Source: Schwartzia sp. (in: firmicutes) (GTDB lineage: Bacteria; Bacillota; Negativicutes; Selenomonadales; Selenomonadaceae). Taken from it: a DNA stretch of 32,022 nucleotides. Below the pieces are notes generated by a model that was given only the letters and a program-made list of their open reading frames with translations, ran no database searches and was not told the DNA's origin. A program made the position numbers and the translations under genes. This document shows, piece by piece, positions 20,559-28,371 of the stretch (positions are counted from its first letter, which is position 1; each line of letters starts with the position of its first letter). The DNA lies in the NCBI GenBank assembly GCA_017619685.1, contig JAFZRW010000050.1:1-32022 (forward strand), in the 5' to 3' direction.

Positions 20559-21488
20559 ATGAAGGAAGAAAACGCGGCCCTTGATCCCGGCGCGCGGGCG
20601 GCGGCAGAGCAAAAGGCGCGCAAGGCTGCGCGCGACGCTTCGCGAAAGACCGGAGCGGAGGAAACGACCGCTGAGAAAGGCGCGATCGCGCCGCCCTGGG
20701 AGCGCGGCGCGGAGGGAATCGAGCTCGTCGACACTCACGCCCATATCGACGGGGAAGACTTCGACGGCGACCGCGAGGAAATGCTGGACCGCGCGAAAGC
20801 GGCGGGCGTCGTGGCCGTCGTGACCTTCGGCGACACGATGGAATCTTCAGCGCGCTGCGTCGCTCTTGCGTCGTCCCATGAAGCCGTTTTCGCGGGCGTC
20901 GGCGTCCATCCGGAAAACGCGTTCCCGCTTTCGCAGGCGGAGGAAGATCGTCTCGCCGCGTGGACGAAGGAGAAGAACGTCGTCGCGATCGGCGAGATCG
21001 GGCTTGACTATTACTGGGAAAAGGACGAGGAAAAGCGCGCGCTCCAGCGGAAAATGTTCTCGCGTCAGCTTGCGCTGGCCCGCGACCTCGATTTGCCCGT
21101 CTGTATCCACGACCGGGAAGCCCACGGCGATCTGATGACGATCCTGAAGACCGAGGGACGGAAAAATCGCGGCGTGATCCACTGCTTTTCGGGAAGCTGG
21201 GAAATGGCGAAGGAGCTTTTGAAGCTCGGGTGGTACATCGGCATCGACGGCCCGCTGACTTACAAGAATGCGGCGAAGCTGCCGGAAATCGTGGAGAAAA
21301 TGCCTGCCGACCGTCTGCTGGTCGAAACGGACTGCCCGTATCTTTCGCCGCTTCCGTATCGCGGGAAACGAAACGAGCCCGCATACGTCCGGATTACGGC
21401 GGAACGTGCGGCCCAGATTCGCGGGGAAAGCATAGAAGCTCTTGCCGCGCAGACGACGAAAAACGCCCGTATGGTGTACGGACTGTAA
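20559..21488 (+). CDS. tatD: TatD-family metal-dependent hydrolase/DNase with N-terminal extension
   Basis: A 309-residue TatD/YcfH-type hydrolase; family members are TIM-barrel metal-dependent 3'-exonucleases. Ligands are visible: DTHAHID (H60, H62), GEIGLDYY (E146), CIHDREAH (H184), IHCFSGS (H208) and VETDCPYLSP (D258). Ordinary members are about 255 residues and begin right at the LVDTHAHID strand. Here about 53 extra residues precede it, rich in Ala, Arg, Lys and Glu. No usable start codon with a ribosome site lies close to the barrel start, so the extension is probably translated. It is coupled to metG by a one-base gap. The symbol follows the broad family name; yabD or ycfH would also be used. 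Confidence 0.9.
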   Translation: MKEENAALDPGARAAAEQKARKAARDASRKTGAEETTAEKGAIAPPWERGAEGIELVDTHAHIDGEDFDGDREEMLDRAKAAGVVAVVTFGDTMESSARCVALASSHEAVFAGVGVHPENAFPLSQAEEDRLAAWTKEKNVVAIGEIGLDYYWEKDEEKRALQRKMFSRQLALARDLDLPVCIHDREAHGDLMTILKTEGRKNRGVIHCFSGSWEMAKELLKLGWYIGIDGPLTYKNAAKLPEIVEKMPADRLLVETDCPYLSPLPYRGKRNEPAYVRITAERAAQIRGESIEALAAQTTKNARMVYGL

Positions 21489-21526
21489 CAGAAATTCTGA
21501 GATGCGTACGGCATATTCACAGGCGC

Positions 21527-21569
21527 AAAAAATGGAGGAAGAAAATCGGTTTTTCTTCCTCCATTTTTT
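21527..21569. terminator. Bidirectional intrinsic terminator between tatD and the diguanylate cyclase
   Basis: A 19-bp perfect stem (AAAAAATGGAGGAAGAAAA and its complement) with a TCGGT loop has T-runs on both strands, serving tatD from the left and the convergent gene ending at 21579 from the right. Confidence 0.9.
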
Positions 21570-21578
21570 GTGGGTATA

Positions 21579-22748
21579 TTATTCTTCTTCAGCCGACATG
21601 CGCGGACACGAATACCGGACGAAGTTCGCCTTGCCGTTCTTCTTGGCGGCGTAAAGCGCTTTGTCGGCCAGCGAGTAAAGCTCCCGGAAGCCGCAATGGG
21701 CCTCGCCGATGCCCACGCCGATGCTGCACGTCAGATGGCTGGCTTCGCCGATCTTCCGGCTGCAAAGCTTCTCCAGGATTTCCCGTGAGCGTTCGTCTAT
21801 CCGCGTGAGAGGTTCGTCTGCCGGGATCGGCATGAGAACCATGAATTCGTCGCCACCGACCCGGCCAAGGATGTCGGAGGAGCGGAAGGACTGCGTCAGA
21901 ATTTCCGCAAAGGATTTCAGGAGCTCGTCGCCCGTTTGGTGGCCGTACTTGTCGTTGACCTGCTTGAAGTCGTCGAGGTCGATGATGAAGAGCGCGGACA
22001 TTTCGCCGTCTTTTTGGTGGGCGAGGTACCCGGCCGCCTCGTATTCGAAGGTGAGCTTGTTATATAAGCCCGACAGGAGATCCTGACGGCTCTTGTCGGT
22101 CGCTTCCGAGTATTTTCGCGCAAACCAGTTTGCCTGACAGAAAATGAAGGCCAGTACCGCAACGAGCACCAGCAGCATGGCGGCGACCGTCGTCAGGACG
22201 TAATGGCGGAGCGCGGATTCAAGGCCATCCGCGGATTGCGAAGCCATCAGCGCTCCGACCACGGCGTCGTCGCTCTCCTGCCGGATGGGGATCACATACG
22301 CCTGGCACGACTCCCCGTTAATCATGATATGGCGGCACCAAAGCTGTTTCCCCTCCTGGAGGGTGTGCGTCAGGATCGCGTCGTCCGCAGGCAGCCCGAT
22401 ACAGCGGTTCTCATCTTTGTCATGGATGGACGTCATGATCGCCGTCTTGCCGAAATAAAAGGTGAAGTCGGTGCCCGTCTGCTTTTTCAGGTCGTCGACG
22501 ATGGAAGTCTTTTGCGAGATATTGACATTCATGCCGCGCCAGACATAGCCGTCTTCCTGACGACGGTAATCGCCATAGCCCTGACTGGAATAAAAGGCCA
22601 GGGCGGCCATGGCCGCGGAGCGCAGATTTCCTTCCTTTTCGTTGTACAGGTTCGTCCGAAACTGCGTGAGGCCGAGGATCAGAGCAATCGAGGCGAAGAT
22701 GAGCAGCGGCAGGCAGTTCGATAGTAAGAGTTTAGTTCGGAATTTCAT
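21579..22748 (-). CDS. Membrane sensor diguanylate cyclase
   Basis: Makes cyclic di-GMP from two GTP. The 389 residues contain TM1 (7-28), an extracytoplasmic sensor of about 150 residues (29-182, single-Cache-like in size and position), TM2 (183-205) and a GGDEF domain. The metal/substrate residues are in IIDLDDFKQVNDKYGH, the active site is GGDEF at 298-302, and the inhibitory I-site is RSSD at 289-292, five residues before it. The cyclase therefore looks active and feedback-controlled. Its ATG overlaps the stop of the upstream binding-protein gene by 4 bp (22745-22748), so both are made together. This suggests the binding protein feeds ligand information to the sensor domain. Confidence 0.92.
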   Translation of the reverse strand: MKFRTKLLLSNCLPLLIFASIALILGLTQFRTNLYNEKEGNLRSAAMAALAFYSSQGYGDYRRQEDGYVWRGMNVNISQKTSIVDDLKKQTGTDFTFYFGKTAIMTSIHDKDENRCIGLPADDAILTHTLQEGKQLWCRHIMINGESCQAYVIPIRQESDDAVVGALMASQSADGLESALRHYVLTTVAAMLLVLVAVLAFIFCQANWFARKYSEATDKSRQDLLSGLYNKLTFEYEAAGYLAHQKDGEMSALFIIDLDDFKQVNDKYGHQTGDELLKSFAEILTQSFRSSDILGRVGGDEFMVLMPIPADEPLTRIDERSREILEKLCSRKIGEASHLTCSIGVGIGEAHCGFRELYSLADKALYAAKKNGKANFVRYSCPRMSAEEE

Positions 22749-23722
22749 AACTGCTCCTTTGTAACCGCGGAAACGCCCGTATCGGTCACGTCGCCGTTGC
22801 CCGTGTATTCTCCCTTGAGCGCGCGGACGGCGAGCACGAGACCGTCATGCCCCATCTTTTCCGGCTTTTGCTGCATGGTCGCATAGATGACGCCCTCCTG
22901 GATCATGGAAAGGGTGTAGTCGGACGTGTCGAAACCGATGACGATCTGATGCGTACCGGATTCACGGACCTGCTCGCCGACAGCCTGCGTCATCTGTTCG
23001 TTCGCCCCGAAGAAACCGACGTATTCCGGATGCACCTTTACGCTGTCCTTGACGTCCTGCCGGTCGGAGCGCATATAAATGGTCGGCGCTATCGTAAAGT
23101 GCGTGTTCCTGAATATCGAGCGGAAGCCGTTGATTCGCAGAATCGTGTTCTGGGCTTGCTGATTCATCGCCACGATGCCGATCGTACCTGAAGAAATGCC
23201 CGCTTCGTAAAGCGCCTGCCGCATGGCCGCTCCGGCGACGCGACCGGCCTGTTCGTTATCCGTCATCAGGGTGGCAGCCGCTTTCTCGGTGGCGGCGCTG
23301 TCCACATACACGATCTTAACGCCTGCCGCTTTCGCTTTTCGCAGATTCTCGTTCACTTCCGTCTGCGATACGGCGGAAAGCAGAATCGCCTGCGCGCCTT
23401 CAGCAACGGCCCTGTCGATGCACTTTTTCTGTTCCGCGACGGAACGGACGGCGGGCGCAATCCATTGATAGTCGATCTTTCCCAGTTCTTCTGCCGCCTG
23501 TCGGCAGCCGGCGTCGATATTTTGCCAGTAAGTGCTGCCCTGATCCATAGTGATGAGGAAAATCTTGTATTGGGAATTATCTGCGGCCGGGCGTTTGCCT
23601 TCCCGTTTGGTGGAGTCCTCGCGCACTACGATATCCGGTTCCTCGGCCAGGGCGTAGTTGCCCAGCAGGAACGCGAACACGACCGCGAGGACGGCGCTCG
23701 CCGCCCAAAATATCTTTTTCAT
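22745..23722 (-). CDS. Periplasmic sugar-type binding protein (RbsB-like) paired with the diguanylate cyclase
   Basis: A 325-residue type I periplasmic binding protein (Peripla_BP_4, ribose/galactose/AI-2 class). An N-terminal signal peptide or anchor (KKIFWAASAVLAVVFAFLLG) ends NYALA-EE, a plausible signal peptidase I site without a lipobox Cys. The mature part begins KIFLITMDQGSTYWQNIDAG and has EGAQAILLSAV, GVKIVYVDS and QIVIGFDTS, the usual hinge and ligand strands. The ATG at 23722 is preferred over 23728 because AGGA lies 7 bases before it. No ABC permease or ATPase gene is adjacent, which is unusual for a solute-binding protein. It is translationally coupled to a membrane diguanylate cyclase, so a co-receptor role like LuxP or TorT is inferred. 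The ligand is unknown. Confidence 0.88.
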   Translation of the reverse strand: MKKIFWAASAVLAVVFAFLLGNYALAEEPDIVVREDSTKREGKRPAADNSQYKIFLITMDQGSTYWQNIDAGCRQAAEELGKIDYQWIAPAVRSVAEQKKCIDRAVAEGAQAILLSAVSQTEVNENLRKAKAAGVKIVYVDSAATEKAAATLMTDNEQAGRVAGAAMRQALYEAGISSGTIGIVAMNQQAQNTILRINGFRSIFRNTHFTIAPTIYMRSDRQDVKDSVKVHPEYVGFFGANEQMTQAVGEQVRESGTHQIVIGFDTSDYTLSMIQEGVIYATMQQKPEKMGHDGLVLAVRALKGEYTGNGDVTDTGVSAVTKEQL

Positions 23723-23864
23723 TTCCATATCCTGAATCGCCTCACGCGTTATTCCATAATTGTTTTAGCAATATACAACCACTTTTTATATGCTTCTTTT
23801 ATGAAATTTGGGAGGAAAGTATGAAGAAATGGAGACGATAGGACGACGATAGACGACGACGGCA

Positions 23865-23918
23865 CAGAAAAAAGGCGGCGCATGAAGAGCGTTCCCTTCA
23901 TGCGCCGTGCCTTTTCTG
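23865..23918 (-). terminator. Intrinsic terminator after bioY
   Basis: GGCGCATGAAG pairs with CTTCATGCGCC, extended outward by AAAAGGC/GCCTTTT with a small bulge. The minus strand continues CCTTTTTTCTG. It separates bioY from the binding-protein gene. Confidence 0.8.
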
Positions 23919-23948
23919 TCGCATCCTAGAAATATCGTTCGTAATATA

Positions 23949-24491
23949 TTACGCCGTTCCCAGCATATTGTTCACGCGCACGCCGAGAGCCGACGCCGCG
24001 AAGCATTTCAAAAGATCGCCGGGAATGAACGGCACGACGGCAATCATCATTGCCTGCCCCAGCGATACGTCCATCCAGAGCATCAGCGACGCGAGGCCGC
24101 CCACATAGGTCAGCGGCATTCCGACGACGATGTCGACCAACGCGTAGCGGCGAAAATTCGGCGTCGCGCCTTTCAGCGCGCTGACCAGAGGATAGACGAG
24201 AAGCCAAATCAGAATGAAGCCGCCTGTCGGCCCGAAGAGCTTTCCGGAACCGGACGTGCCGCCCGTCAGGACGGGCAGACCGCAAAGCCCAAGCAGGATG
24301 TAGACCGCGACGGCCACAAAGGTTTCCCTCGGCGTCAGCACGAAAGCGGTCACGCCCAGCGCCAGCGTCAGGGCCGAGACCATGCTCAGCGTGAACGGCA
24401 GCGGGAACGAGAGATAGGCGGCCACGCAGAGGAGCGCCACGCAAAGCGCGATCTTCGTAATCGACCGCGCCGAAAAATGTCGTTCGTTCAT
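23949..24491 (-). CDS. bioY: Biotin ECF transporter S component
   Basis: A 180-residue integral membrane protein with about six hydrophobic segments that captures biotin for uptake by an energy-coupling-factor transporter. The BioY hallmark is the region GSGKLFGPTGGFILIWLLVY, where the GPTGG turn is diagnostic. The N-terminus reads SITKIALCVALLCVAAYLSF. ATG 24491 is chosen over an in-frame ATG 18 codons upstream because AGGAAAGGAAG lies about 10 bases before it and the upstream codon falls inside the promoter. No ecfA/T or biotin-synthesis genes are adjacent, so it presumably uses shared ECF modules elsewhere. Expression is probably controlled by BirA (see the operator). Confidence 0.93.
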   Translation of the reverse strand: MNERHFSARSITKIALCVALLCVAAYLSFPLPFTLSMVSALTLALGVTAFVLTPRETFVAVAVYILLGLCGLPVLTGGTSGSGKLFGPTGGFILIWLLVYPLVSALKGATPNFRRYALVDIVVGMPLTYVGGLASLMLWMDVSLGQAMMIAVVPFIPGDLLKCFAASALGVRVNNMLGTA

Positions 24492-24524
24492 TCCAAATAC
24501 TTCCTTTCCTATAAACGCACTTAC

Positions 24525-24552
24525 ATTATATAAGAGTATATCCATTTGTCAA
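24525..24552 (-). promoter_or_regulatory. Consensus promoter of bioY
   Basis: The minus strand has a perfect TTGACA (24552-24547) and a perfect TATAAT (24530-24525) with a 16-bp spacer, about 33 bp before the bioY start. Confidence 0.85.
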
Positions 24553-24577
24553 CCACAAAAATACAATAAGTAAACGA
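24546..24577 (-). promoter_or_regulatory. Probable BirA operator overlapping the bioY promoter
   Basis: Minus-strand half-sites TCGTTTACT and GGTTGACAA are separated by 14 bp. The second half differs by one base from GGTTAACAA, the known Gram-positive BirA half-site, and the first matches TTGTTAACC at six of nine positions. The second half covers the -35 box, the expected place for repression by biotin-loaded BirA. Confidence 0.55.
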
Positions 24578-24653
24578 ACGTTTTGCGTTTTCTGGGAAGG
24601 AAAAGAAGCGCGGAGCGCGAATATATACAGAAGCAATTTCCGGGAGGTACGTT

Positions 24654-24929
24654 ATGGACAAGATAGATAAAAGTACTGTCGAGGCGAGGCGCGCAGAGTG
24701 TCTTTCCCTTTTGACCGCGTGGACGGAGGAGACGGAACTCAAGCTCCGGCGCCGCGGCGTCGCGTTCACGCCGAAAGAGCGCGAAGCGATCGACGCGGCG
24801 AAAGCGAAACTCGCCGTGCGGATCCAGAAGCAGCCGGACGAATTCTGGGCGGAAGAAACGACTGCGAAAGCGCGGCTTGAAAAACTGTCGGCAGGCCTGT
24901 TGCAGGGCATTGGGGGAAACGTACAGTGA
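24654..24929 (+). CDS. Small charged protein coupled to ligA, unknown function
   Basis: A 91-residue protein that I do not recognise. It is very rich in Lys, Arg, Glu and Ala with no membrane segment, and stretches such as EARRAECLSLLTAWTEETEL and KEREAIDAAKAKLAVRIQKQ suggest long helices, possibly a coiled coil. GGGAGG lies about 8 bases before ATG 24654. The stop TGA overlaps the GTG start of ligA (GTGA at 24926-24929), so it is translated just ahead of the ligase. Position suggests either an accessory factor for the ligase or a leader that sets its translation; there is no direct evidence for either. Confidence 0.7.
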   Translation: MDKIDKSTVEARRAECLSLLTAWTEETELKLRRRGVAFTPKEREAIDAAKAKLAVRIQKQPDEFWAEETTAKARLEKLSAGLLQGIGGNVQ

Positions 24930-26884
24930 CGAGGGAAGAACATCTCGCCGCGATCAAGGCGGCGGACGCGGCCTATTACAACGACGACGCGCCCGTGATG
25001 GCGGACAGCGAGTACGATAAACTGCGCGCCGACTACATCGCGAAATACGGAGCCTCCGATCTCGACTACGTGCCGGGCGAGGCGGCGGCGGCGTTCTCGA
25101 AATTCCGTCACACCATGCCGGTCATCAGTCTTGCGAAGGTGAAGTATGACGAGGAGCGCGGCAAACTGGAAACCGAGCTGCGCCGTCTTTGGCCTGTGCT
25201 GCACGAGCCGAAGCTGGACGGGCTGACCGTCGTCGCTTATCCGAAGAGCGACGGCTCCTGCACTTTTGTCACGCGCGGCGACGGCAAGACGGGCGAGGTG
25301 CTGCCTTTTTTCATTCGTGACTACGAAAAGAGCGGCGTGAATCGCACGGGAGAAGCGGTGCGCGGCGAAGTCTTCATGGACGTGGCGACGTTTTCCGCCA
25401 TCAACGCCGAGCGCGAAGCGGCAGGAGAGGAGCTTTTCCGCAATCCGCGCAACGCGGCGGCGGGCATCTTGCGGAACAAGGAGCGCAGCGTCTATCTCGA
25501 CCGGCTCCGCTACATGGTCTACGATTTGCCGGCGCTCGATATCGCCGAGCCGGACAAGCTCGCGATGCTTCGGGAAAAGACCGCTTTCGAGGTCGCGCCC
25601 GTGGGCGGCGCGAAAAGCGTGGAAGAAGAAATCGCCGCCATCGGGTCGTTTTATGAAGAGCATTTGCAGGGCGGCGTGCCCATCGACGGCGTCGTGGTAA
25701 AGAACGCCGAAGCGGGAAGTCTCGCGCGTTTCGGCGGCACGAATCATCACAATTCCAACGCCGTCGCCGTAAAATTCCGCCCCGACCAGGCGAAGACCGC
25801 GCTTCGCGAGATCGTCTGGCAGGTCGGGCGCGACAGCCTGACGCCGGTGGCCGTCTTCGACGAGGTGGAGCTGGACGGCACCACGGTCTCGAAAGCGAGC
25901 CTGCACAACTGGGCGAACGTCCGCCGCCTCGCGCTGCACCCGGGCGACGCCGTGCTCGTGGAAAAGGCGAACGAGATCATTCCGCAGGTCATCCAAAATT
26001 TCGGGCAGGAAACGCCGCCCGCGCCTTTCGCGCGCCCGACGGTTTGTCCCGCCTGCGGCGCGGCGCTGGCAAGCCGCCGACTCGAAACGGCGATTCCCGA
26101 CATTCCCGAGGACGAGCAGATCGAGCTTTATTGCCCGAACGACGCCTGCGCCGAAAAGCTCGCGCAGGCCGTCGCCTATCTCGGCAGCCGAAGGCTACTC
26201 GCCATCGACGGCCTTTCCGTCATGACCGCGCGAAAACTGACGGGAGCGACGGGCGAGACGAGCGCGCGCATCGCCGCGCCCTGGGATATTTTCCGTCTGA
26301 CCATCGAGGATTTCAAAGCGCTTCCGGGCTTCGCGGAAAAATCCGCCGCCGCGCTTTACGACGCCGTACAGCAAGCGCGCCAGTCCTGCGACCTCGCCCA
26401 TTTCGTCGCCGCGTGCTGCGTGCCGGGCGTCGGCCTGACCGTCGGCGGCGCGCTGATGCGCCGCTACCATACCACCGACGCGCTTTTCGCCGCCTTGTCC
26501 GACGAAGCGCGGAAAGACGAATTGACCGCCATCGACGGCATCGGCGAGACGTTGGCGGCGATCTTGCAGGGCAAGAATTTCACGGCCGCTTTCCGCGCGC
26601 TGCGCGAGCACATCACGCCGACGGCTTACGAGCCGCCCGCCGAATCCGCGGGCAGTCCGCAGGGGAAATCGCTGACTTTCGTCATCACAGGCAAGCTCAG
26701 CCGTCCCCGGGACGAAATCAAGGCGGAGCTCGAAGCGAAGGGCCATAAAGTCACGGGCAGCGTCTCGAAGAATACCGACTATCTGCTTTGCGAATCAAAG
26801 GATTCCCAGAGCTCGAAGGCAAAAAAAGCCCGCGAGCTCGGCACCCAAGTGATTGGGGAAGCGGAACTCGCGGACATATTGTAA
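24926..26884 (+). CDS. ligA: NAD-dependent DNA ligase, divergent form
   Basis: Seals DNA nicks using NAD. The 652 residues follow LigA order: Ia domain (DDAPVMADSEYDKLR); adenylation domain with the nucleotidyl-Lys motif EPKLDGL (K96), TRGDGKTGE and RNPRNAAAG; OB-fold (SKASLHNWANV, GDAVLVEKANEIIPQV); a four-Cys zinc finger (CPACG at about 374 and CPNDAC at about 402); helix-hairpin-helix repeats; and a C-terminal BRCT domain (FVITGKLSRPRDEIKAELEA). Several near-invariant stretches differ from ordinary LigA: the usual PMLSL is PVISL, and the loop before VAVKF lacks the usual PRWA. It starts with GTG overlapping the upstream small gene. The product is likely active, but it may be a second or fast-evolving ligase. 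Confidence 0.93.
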   Translation: MTREEHLAAIKAADAAYYNDDAPVMADSEYDKLRADYIAKYGASDLDYVPGEAAAAFSKFRHTMPVISLAKVKYDEERGKLETELRRLWPVLHEPKLDGLTVVAYPKSDGSCTFVTRGDGKTGEVLPFFIRDYEKSGVNRTGEAVRGEVFMDVATFSAINAEREAAGEELFRNPRNAAAGILRNKERSVYLDRLRYMVYDLPALDIAEPDKLAMLREKTAFEVAPVGGAKSVEEEIAAIGSFYEEHLQGGVPIDGVVVKNAEAGSLARFGGTNHHNSNAVAVKFRPDQAKTALREIVWQVGRDSLTPVAVFDEVELDGTTVSKASLHNWANVRRLALHPGDAVLVEKANEIIPQVIQNFGQETPPAPFARPTVCPACGAALASRRLETAIPDIPEDEQIELYCPNDACAEKLAQAVAYLGSRRLLAIDGLSVMTARKLTGATGETSARIAAPWDIFRLTIEDFKALPGFAEKSAAALYDAVQQARQSCDLAHFVAACCVPGVGLTVGGALMRRYHTTDALFAALSDEARKDELTAIDGIGETLAAILQGKNFTAAFRALREHITPTAYEPPAESAGSPQGKSLTFVITGKLSRPRDEIKAELEAKGHKVTGSVSKNTDYLLCESKDSQSSKAKKARELGTQVIGEAELADIL

Positions 26885-26887
26885 ATC

Positions 26888-28243
26888 CTATTTAAAAATG
26901 TATCCGCTGACGAAGAGCCAGAGAATGATCAGCGGGAGAATCCACGTCATGTAGAAGCGGACGCCTTGCGGCAATTTGACGCCGTCGCCCGTATTGACCT
27001 CGGCGAAGAATTTCTCCCAGCCCCAGCCGTAGCGGCTCGTGCAGAAGAGAAGGTAAATCATGCTGCCGATGGGCAGGATGTTGTTGCTCAAGATGAAGTC
27101 TTCGAGGTCGAGCACGCAGGTGCCGGGACCGAGGGGAGCAAAGGAAGACCAGACGTTGAAGCCGAGAGCGCAGGGCAGCGACAGCAGGACGACGACGGGG
27201 ATTCCCCAGCGTACGACTTTGGTGCGGCTTGCGCCGGTCGCGTCCATCATGCAGCTCGTCAGGTTTTCAAAGACGGCGATGACGGTGGAGTAAGAGGCGA
27301 AGGTCATGAACAGGAAGAACATGCCGCCCCAGAATCGGCCGAAAGGCATGTGATTGAAAACGTTCGGCAGCGCGACGAAGATCAGGTTCGGCCCTGCGGT
27401 GGGGCTGACGCCGTAGCTGAAGCAGGCGGGAAAGATGATGAGGCCCGACATCAGCGCGACGACGGTATCAAGGACCGTGATCCAGACAGCCTCCCCCAGG
27501 AGGCTTTTTTCTTTGCCGATATAGCTTCCGAAAATGGCCAATGCGCCGACGCCGAGGCTCAGCGTGAAAAACGCCTGCCCCATCGCGGCGTTGATGACGG
27601 GGATCGGGCCGTCCTGCATGAACCGTTCGAAATCCGGCAGCAGATAATAGGCCAGGCCTTCGCCGCCGCCGGGGAGCAGGAGCGAGTTGGCGGTCAGCAG
27701 GATCATCAGCACGAAAAGCGCGCTCATGATCCATTTCCCCGCCTGCTCGACGCCGTTCTTGAGACCGAGATAGCAGACGCCGCCGCAGAGCACGACCGTC
27801 GCCGCCATATAGGCGGTCATCGTCACGGGGTCGGACAGGAGCGCGCCGAAGACGCCGCCGACTTCTTCCGGGGAGAGCCCGTCAAAGCCGCCGGAAACGG
27901 TCTTGTAAAGATAGTAGGGCATCCAGCCGGCGACCGTCGTATAGAACATCATCAGCAGGAAATTTCCGGCCAGCGCGATATAGCTGAACAGATGCCATTT
28001 CGTTTCTTTCGGCTCCAGCTCATTGAACGAGGTCATGACGCTGCGTCCGCTGGCGCGTCCGACGCCGAATTCCGCAATCATGACGGGAATCCCGAGCAGC
28101 ACGAGGAACGCGAGATAGATCAGCACGAAGGACGCTCCGCCGTATCGCCCCGTGATGAACGGGAATCGCCATACGTTGCCGAGCCCGATGGCGCAGCCTG
28201 CCGAAATCAGAATAAAGCCGAGTCTTGATGAAAATTGTTCCAC
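26888..28243 (-). CDS. Sodium:neurotransmitter-type symporter (SNF/NSS family)
   Basis: A 451-residue integral membrane transporter of the LeuT/MhsT/Tyt1 family, which moves amino acids with sodium. The family signature GCAIGLGNVWRFPF is in TM1 (residues 15-28), followed by GGASFVLIYLAFLVLLGIPV. About eleven hydrophobic segments are seen, as in many bacterial NSS members rather than twelve. The substrate cannot be read from the sequence; hydrophobic or aromatic amino acids are usual. The start is GTG 28243, with GGGAGG 8 bases upstream. It converges on ligA with only three bases between the stop codons. Confidence 0.92.
   Translation of the reverse strand: MEQFSSRLGFILISAGCAIGLGNVWRFPFITGRYGGASFVLIYLAFLVLLGIPVMIAEFGVGRASGRSVMTSFNELEPKETKWHLFSYIALAGNFLLMMFYTTVAGWMPYYLYKTVSGGFDGLSPEEVGGVFGALLSDPVTMTAYMAATVVLCGGVCYLGLKNGVEQAGKWIMSALFVLMILLTANSLLLPGGGEGLAYYLLPDFERFMQDGPIPVINAAMGQAFFTLSLGVGALAIFGSYIGKEKSLLGEAVWITVLDTVVALMSGLIIFPACFSYGVSPTAGPNLIFVALPNVFNHMPFGRFWGGMFFLFMTFASYSTVIAVFENLTSCMMDATGASRTKVVRWGIPVVVLLSLPCALGFNVWSSFAPLGPGTCVLDLEDFILSNNILPIGSMIYLLFCTSRYGWGWEKFFAEVNTGDGVKLPQGVRFYMTWILPLIILWLFVSGYIFK
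27488..27510 (+). terminator. Candidate plus-strand terminator inside the symporter gene
   Basis: AGCCTCC-CCCA-GGAGGCT followed by TTTTTCTTT forms a textbook intrinsic terminator reading rightward, antisense to the symporter. No terminator fits in the three-base gap after ligA, so this may end ligA transcripts about 600 bp past the stop. Confidence 0.4.
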
Positions 28244-28284
28244 CGGAAAATCCTCCCGTAAATCGAAGTGCTGGTACGTGGTTT

Positions 28285-28313
28285 ATTCTAAACGATATAT
28301 TGCTTTTTTTCAA
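28285..28313 (-). promoter_or_regulatory. Sigma-A-type promoter of the symporter gene
   Basis: On the minus strand TTGAAA is followed after 17 bp by TAGAAT, 42 bp before the GTG start and directly after the terminator of the upstream gene. Confidence 0.65.
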
Positions 28314-28348
28314 GAAAAATCCCGCAGGATTGCTTGCCCTGCGGGATT
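28314..28348 (-). terminator. Intrinsic terminator after the DUF2225 gene
   Basis: An 11-bp stem AATCCCGCAGG/CCTGCGGGATT with a nine-base loop runs on the minus strand into TTTTC. Confidence 0.85.
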
Positions 28349-28371
28349 CTTGAATGTGCTTTGTGCGGGAT

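Noticed and set aside
18509-20734. 741-residue open frame on the minus strand opposite metG
   Set aside because: It is the antisense of a certain metG gene. Its residues are the Arg/His/Asp-rich mixture typical of GC-rich shadow frames, with no domain motifs.
23729-23830. Promoter of the binding-protein/diguanylate cyclase operon
   Set aside because: The region is AT-rich with TTGTAT and TATAAA-like words, but none pair at proper spacing.
24521-25996. 491-residue minus-strand open frame opposite ligA
   Set aside because: It lies opposite a well-supported ligase, runs through the bioY promoter and has shadow-frame composition.
26966-28228. 420-residue plus-strand open frame opposite the symporter
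   Set aside because: Antisense to a clear membrane transporter; the reversed hydrophobic codons give a Gln/Asp/His/Glu-rich shadow.
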